DNA of 16,142 bases from the NCBI GenBank assembly GCA_031290375.1, contig JAITNR010000102.1:1-16142 (forward strand), written 5' to 3'. The position numbers and the translations under genes are program-made. The notes under the pieces were generated by a model, which searched no databases, had not been told where the DNA came from, and was given only the letters and a program-made list of their open reading frames with translations. Shown here piece after piece: positions 15,112 to 16,142 of the stretch. The stretch comes from Prevotellaceae bacterium (lineage in GTDB: Bacteria; Bacteroidota; Bacteroidia; Bacteroidales; Paludibacteraceae). Position 1 is the stretch's first letter; the number at the start of each line of letters is the position of its first letter.

Positions 15112-16142
15112 ATGAACGATAAATTGAATACAGCCATTAACAAATATGCTGTACCTATCCTTGCAAGCAAATATACTGTACCTATCCTCGCATTTGTCGG
15201 TGCAATAGGGACTACTGTAGCTACTTGTACTGGGTCAAATCCACAGGTAGCTGGTATCATAGGCAGTCTTCTAACCAGCGTTATTGGAAATAAAATTACT
15301 AATATCGAGTTGATTAATCGTCTGAAACGTACATCTCCTAAAAATTTAAACCACGATGTGCTTAAAATATCGGGAGAAGCTGTTAAGCAGACAGTCAAAT
15401 GGATAGCGGATTCTTACCAAGAAGAAGTGAAGGACAAACTTTCAGAAAATGAACTGAAAGAAATTGACGGAAAGTTGACGGAAATAATCAACGATACCAA
15501 CAGCCAGATAGACAGTGAAAATTGGATTAAAGAGCTTAATACCAAGGATGTAATTAATTATGTCAATGACTTCAATAATCAGGTAAATCTGACCAATCTA
15601 TCTTTTGAAACTATTGATAATTTAGTTATAGACAATCCTTTTTCTAAATTCTTCGATGAACATTTTCAGGAATATTTCAAACTCTATTTCGGCGAATTAT
15701 TGAAACAAGATAAATGCCGTCCGGCATTAATTGCTTACGAACGCGAGATACAAAAAATGATTTTAGACGCCGTTACGCAAAACAGTGATAAATTGGCTGA
15801 AAAAATAGATTTTACTCAGGAAGAGATAGAAAAATTGCGCAAAAGTTTGGATAGTCAAGAAATTGTTTCGGCTATCAGAACGGACATTCAACAGTACATC
15901 AAAGAATTATCTCCACAAGTTGTATCGCAGGATATACAGGAAGATATACGGCGGGAAGCACAAAAAATAGATTCGTATTTTAAAGCAAAGAAAATAATTA
16001 TCAAAGAGATAAAACAAGATAAACTGCTCATTGAAATTCCGAATAAAGACATCATCGAAATCGGAAATGATTATTACAAACTGAAAGAATTAACAGCCGA
16101 AATCTATTATTTTGAATACAATAATCGATTATATTCTATTGA
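15112..16142 (+). CDS. Unknown large protein, hydrophobic N-terminus, helical body (3' end missing)
   Basis: I translated this frame directly: 343 codons from ATG with no stop to the window end. Residues 11-28 hold two tandem copies of a (K)Y(A/T)VPILA nonapeptide. They lead into a hydrophobic/small-residue stretch, LAFVGAIGTTVATC (26-39) and VAGIIGSLLTSVIGN (46-60), probably membrane-associated or a buried helical hairpin. Residues of about 62-285 are charged and helical (HDVLKISGEAVKQTVKWIADSY; FFDEHFQEYFKLYFGELLKQ in separate helices; EEIEKLRKSLDSQE). The last ~60 visible residues turn to strand-rich sequence (KLLIEIPNKDIIEIGNDYYKL, IYYFEYNNRLYSI). The helical part, with its EYF-ELLKQD-ALIAYEREI pattern, resembles N-terminal regions placed before NTPase modules in STAND-like bacterial defence proteins. 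This is only an impression; no P-loop is visible. It lies 75 bases after cas6 with its own -7 element, is more AT-rich, and is not a known Cas protein. Confidence 0.75.
   Translation, partial: MNDKLNTAINKYAVPILASKYTVPILAFVGAIGTTVATCTGSNPQVAGIIGSLLTSVIGNKITNIELINRLKRTSPKNLNHDVLKISGEAVKQTVKWIADSYQEEVKDKLSENELKEIDGKLTEIINDTNSQIDSENWIKELNTKDVINYVNDFNNQVNLTNLSFETIDNLVIDNPFSKFFDEHFQEYFKLYFGELLKQDKCRPALIAYEREIQKMILDAVTQNSDKLAEKIDFTQEEIEKLRKSLDSQEIVSAIRTDIQQYIKELSPQVVSQDIQEDIRREAQKIDSYFKAKKIIIKEIKQDKLLIEIPNKDIIEIGNDYYKLKELTAEIYYFEYNNRLYSI
15142..15195 (+). repeat. Tandem 27-bp duplication in the unknown gene
   Basis: Two adjacent 27-base units (15139-15165 and 15166-15192, allowing for the unit boundary) encode NKYAVPILA and SKYTVPILA. 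They share CTGTACCTATCCT and differ at only a few positions. The phase is exact, so copy-number change keeps the reading frame and alters the length just before the hydrophobic segment. Confidence 0.75.

Noticed and set aside
15102..15398. Minus-strand 98-codon frame
   Set aside because: The plus-strand frame from 15112 stays open for over 1 kb, has its own -7 element and shows protein-like helices; the minus frame is its shadow.

Overview
The window looks like a chromosomal segment of an AT-rich member of the Bacteroidota, probably Bacteroidales. Several signs agree: two proteins with the Fibrobacter succinogenes major paralogous (FISUMP) C-terminal domain, a large surface protein with a type IX secretion (T9SS) C-terminal sorting domain, a small Bacteroidales-type lipoprotein, and several promoters whose -7 element fits TAnnTTTG. 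No RNA gene was recognised. The genus cannot be read from the sequence.

Layout. 1-2830 (+) is a surface-protein region. It holds the 3' part of a large Ig-like/FISUMP protein with a long terminator hairpin, then a short, signal-less FISUMP C-terminal cassette. The last ~100 bases of that cassette look like the variable region of a diversity-generating retroelement (DGR); a 10-bp stem-loop and a strong terminator follow. 2966-7581 is mostly minus-strand core genome: a small lipoprotein, queF (queuosine), a cardiolipin synthase, an outer-membrane beta-barrel protein and rimO. 7582-7867 has no intact gene but holds a possible scrap of a cytosine-C5 DNA methyltransferase. 7868-10342 (-) encodes an 824-residue T9SS cargo with a Pmp-like beta-helix. 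10343-10985 is a non-coding gap with a REP-like repeat, a Z-DNA-prone alternating tract and a (GT)16 microsatellite. 10986-11621 (-) is nth (endonuclease III). 11731-13290 (+) is an FAD-dependent oxidoreductase and 13345-13977 (+) a cytidylate-kinase-like protein with its own promoter.

The right end (13978-16142, +) is accessory. A promoter-like element with a long hairpin precedes a stand-alone cas6 (crRNA endoribonuclease). After cas6 comes a second promoter-like element and a long, open, unrecognised gene with a hydrophobic N-terminus and helical body. It runs off the window. No CRISPR repeats and no other cas genes are inside the window, so this is either the edge of a CRISPR-Cas locus or an orphan cas6 next to a candidate defence effector.

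Most promising for follow-up: the DGR-like cassette at 2107-2751, the cas6/unknown-gene pair at 14049-16142, and the GT microsatellite upstream of the T9SS surface protein as a possible phase-variation tract.
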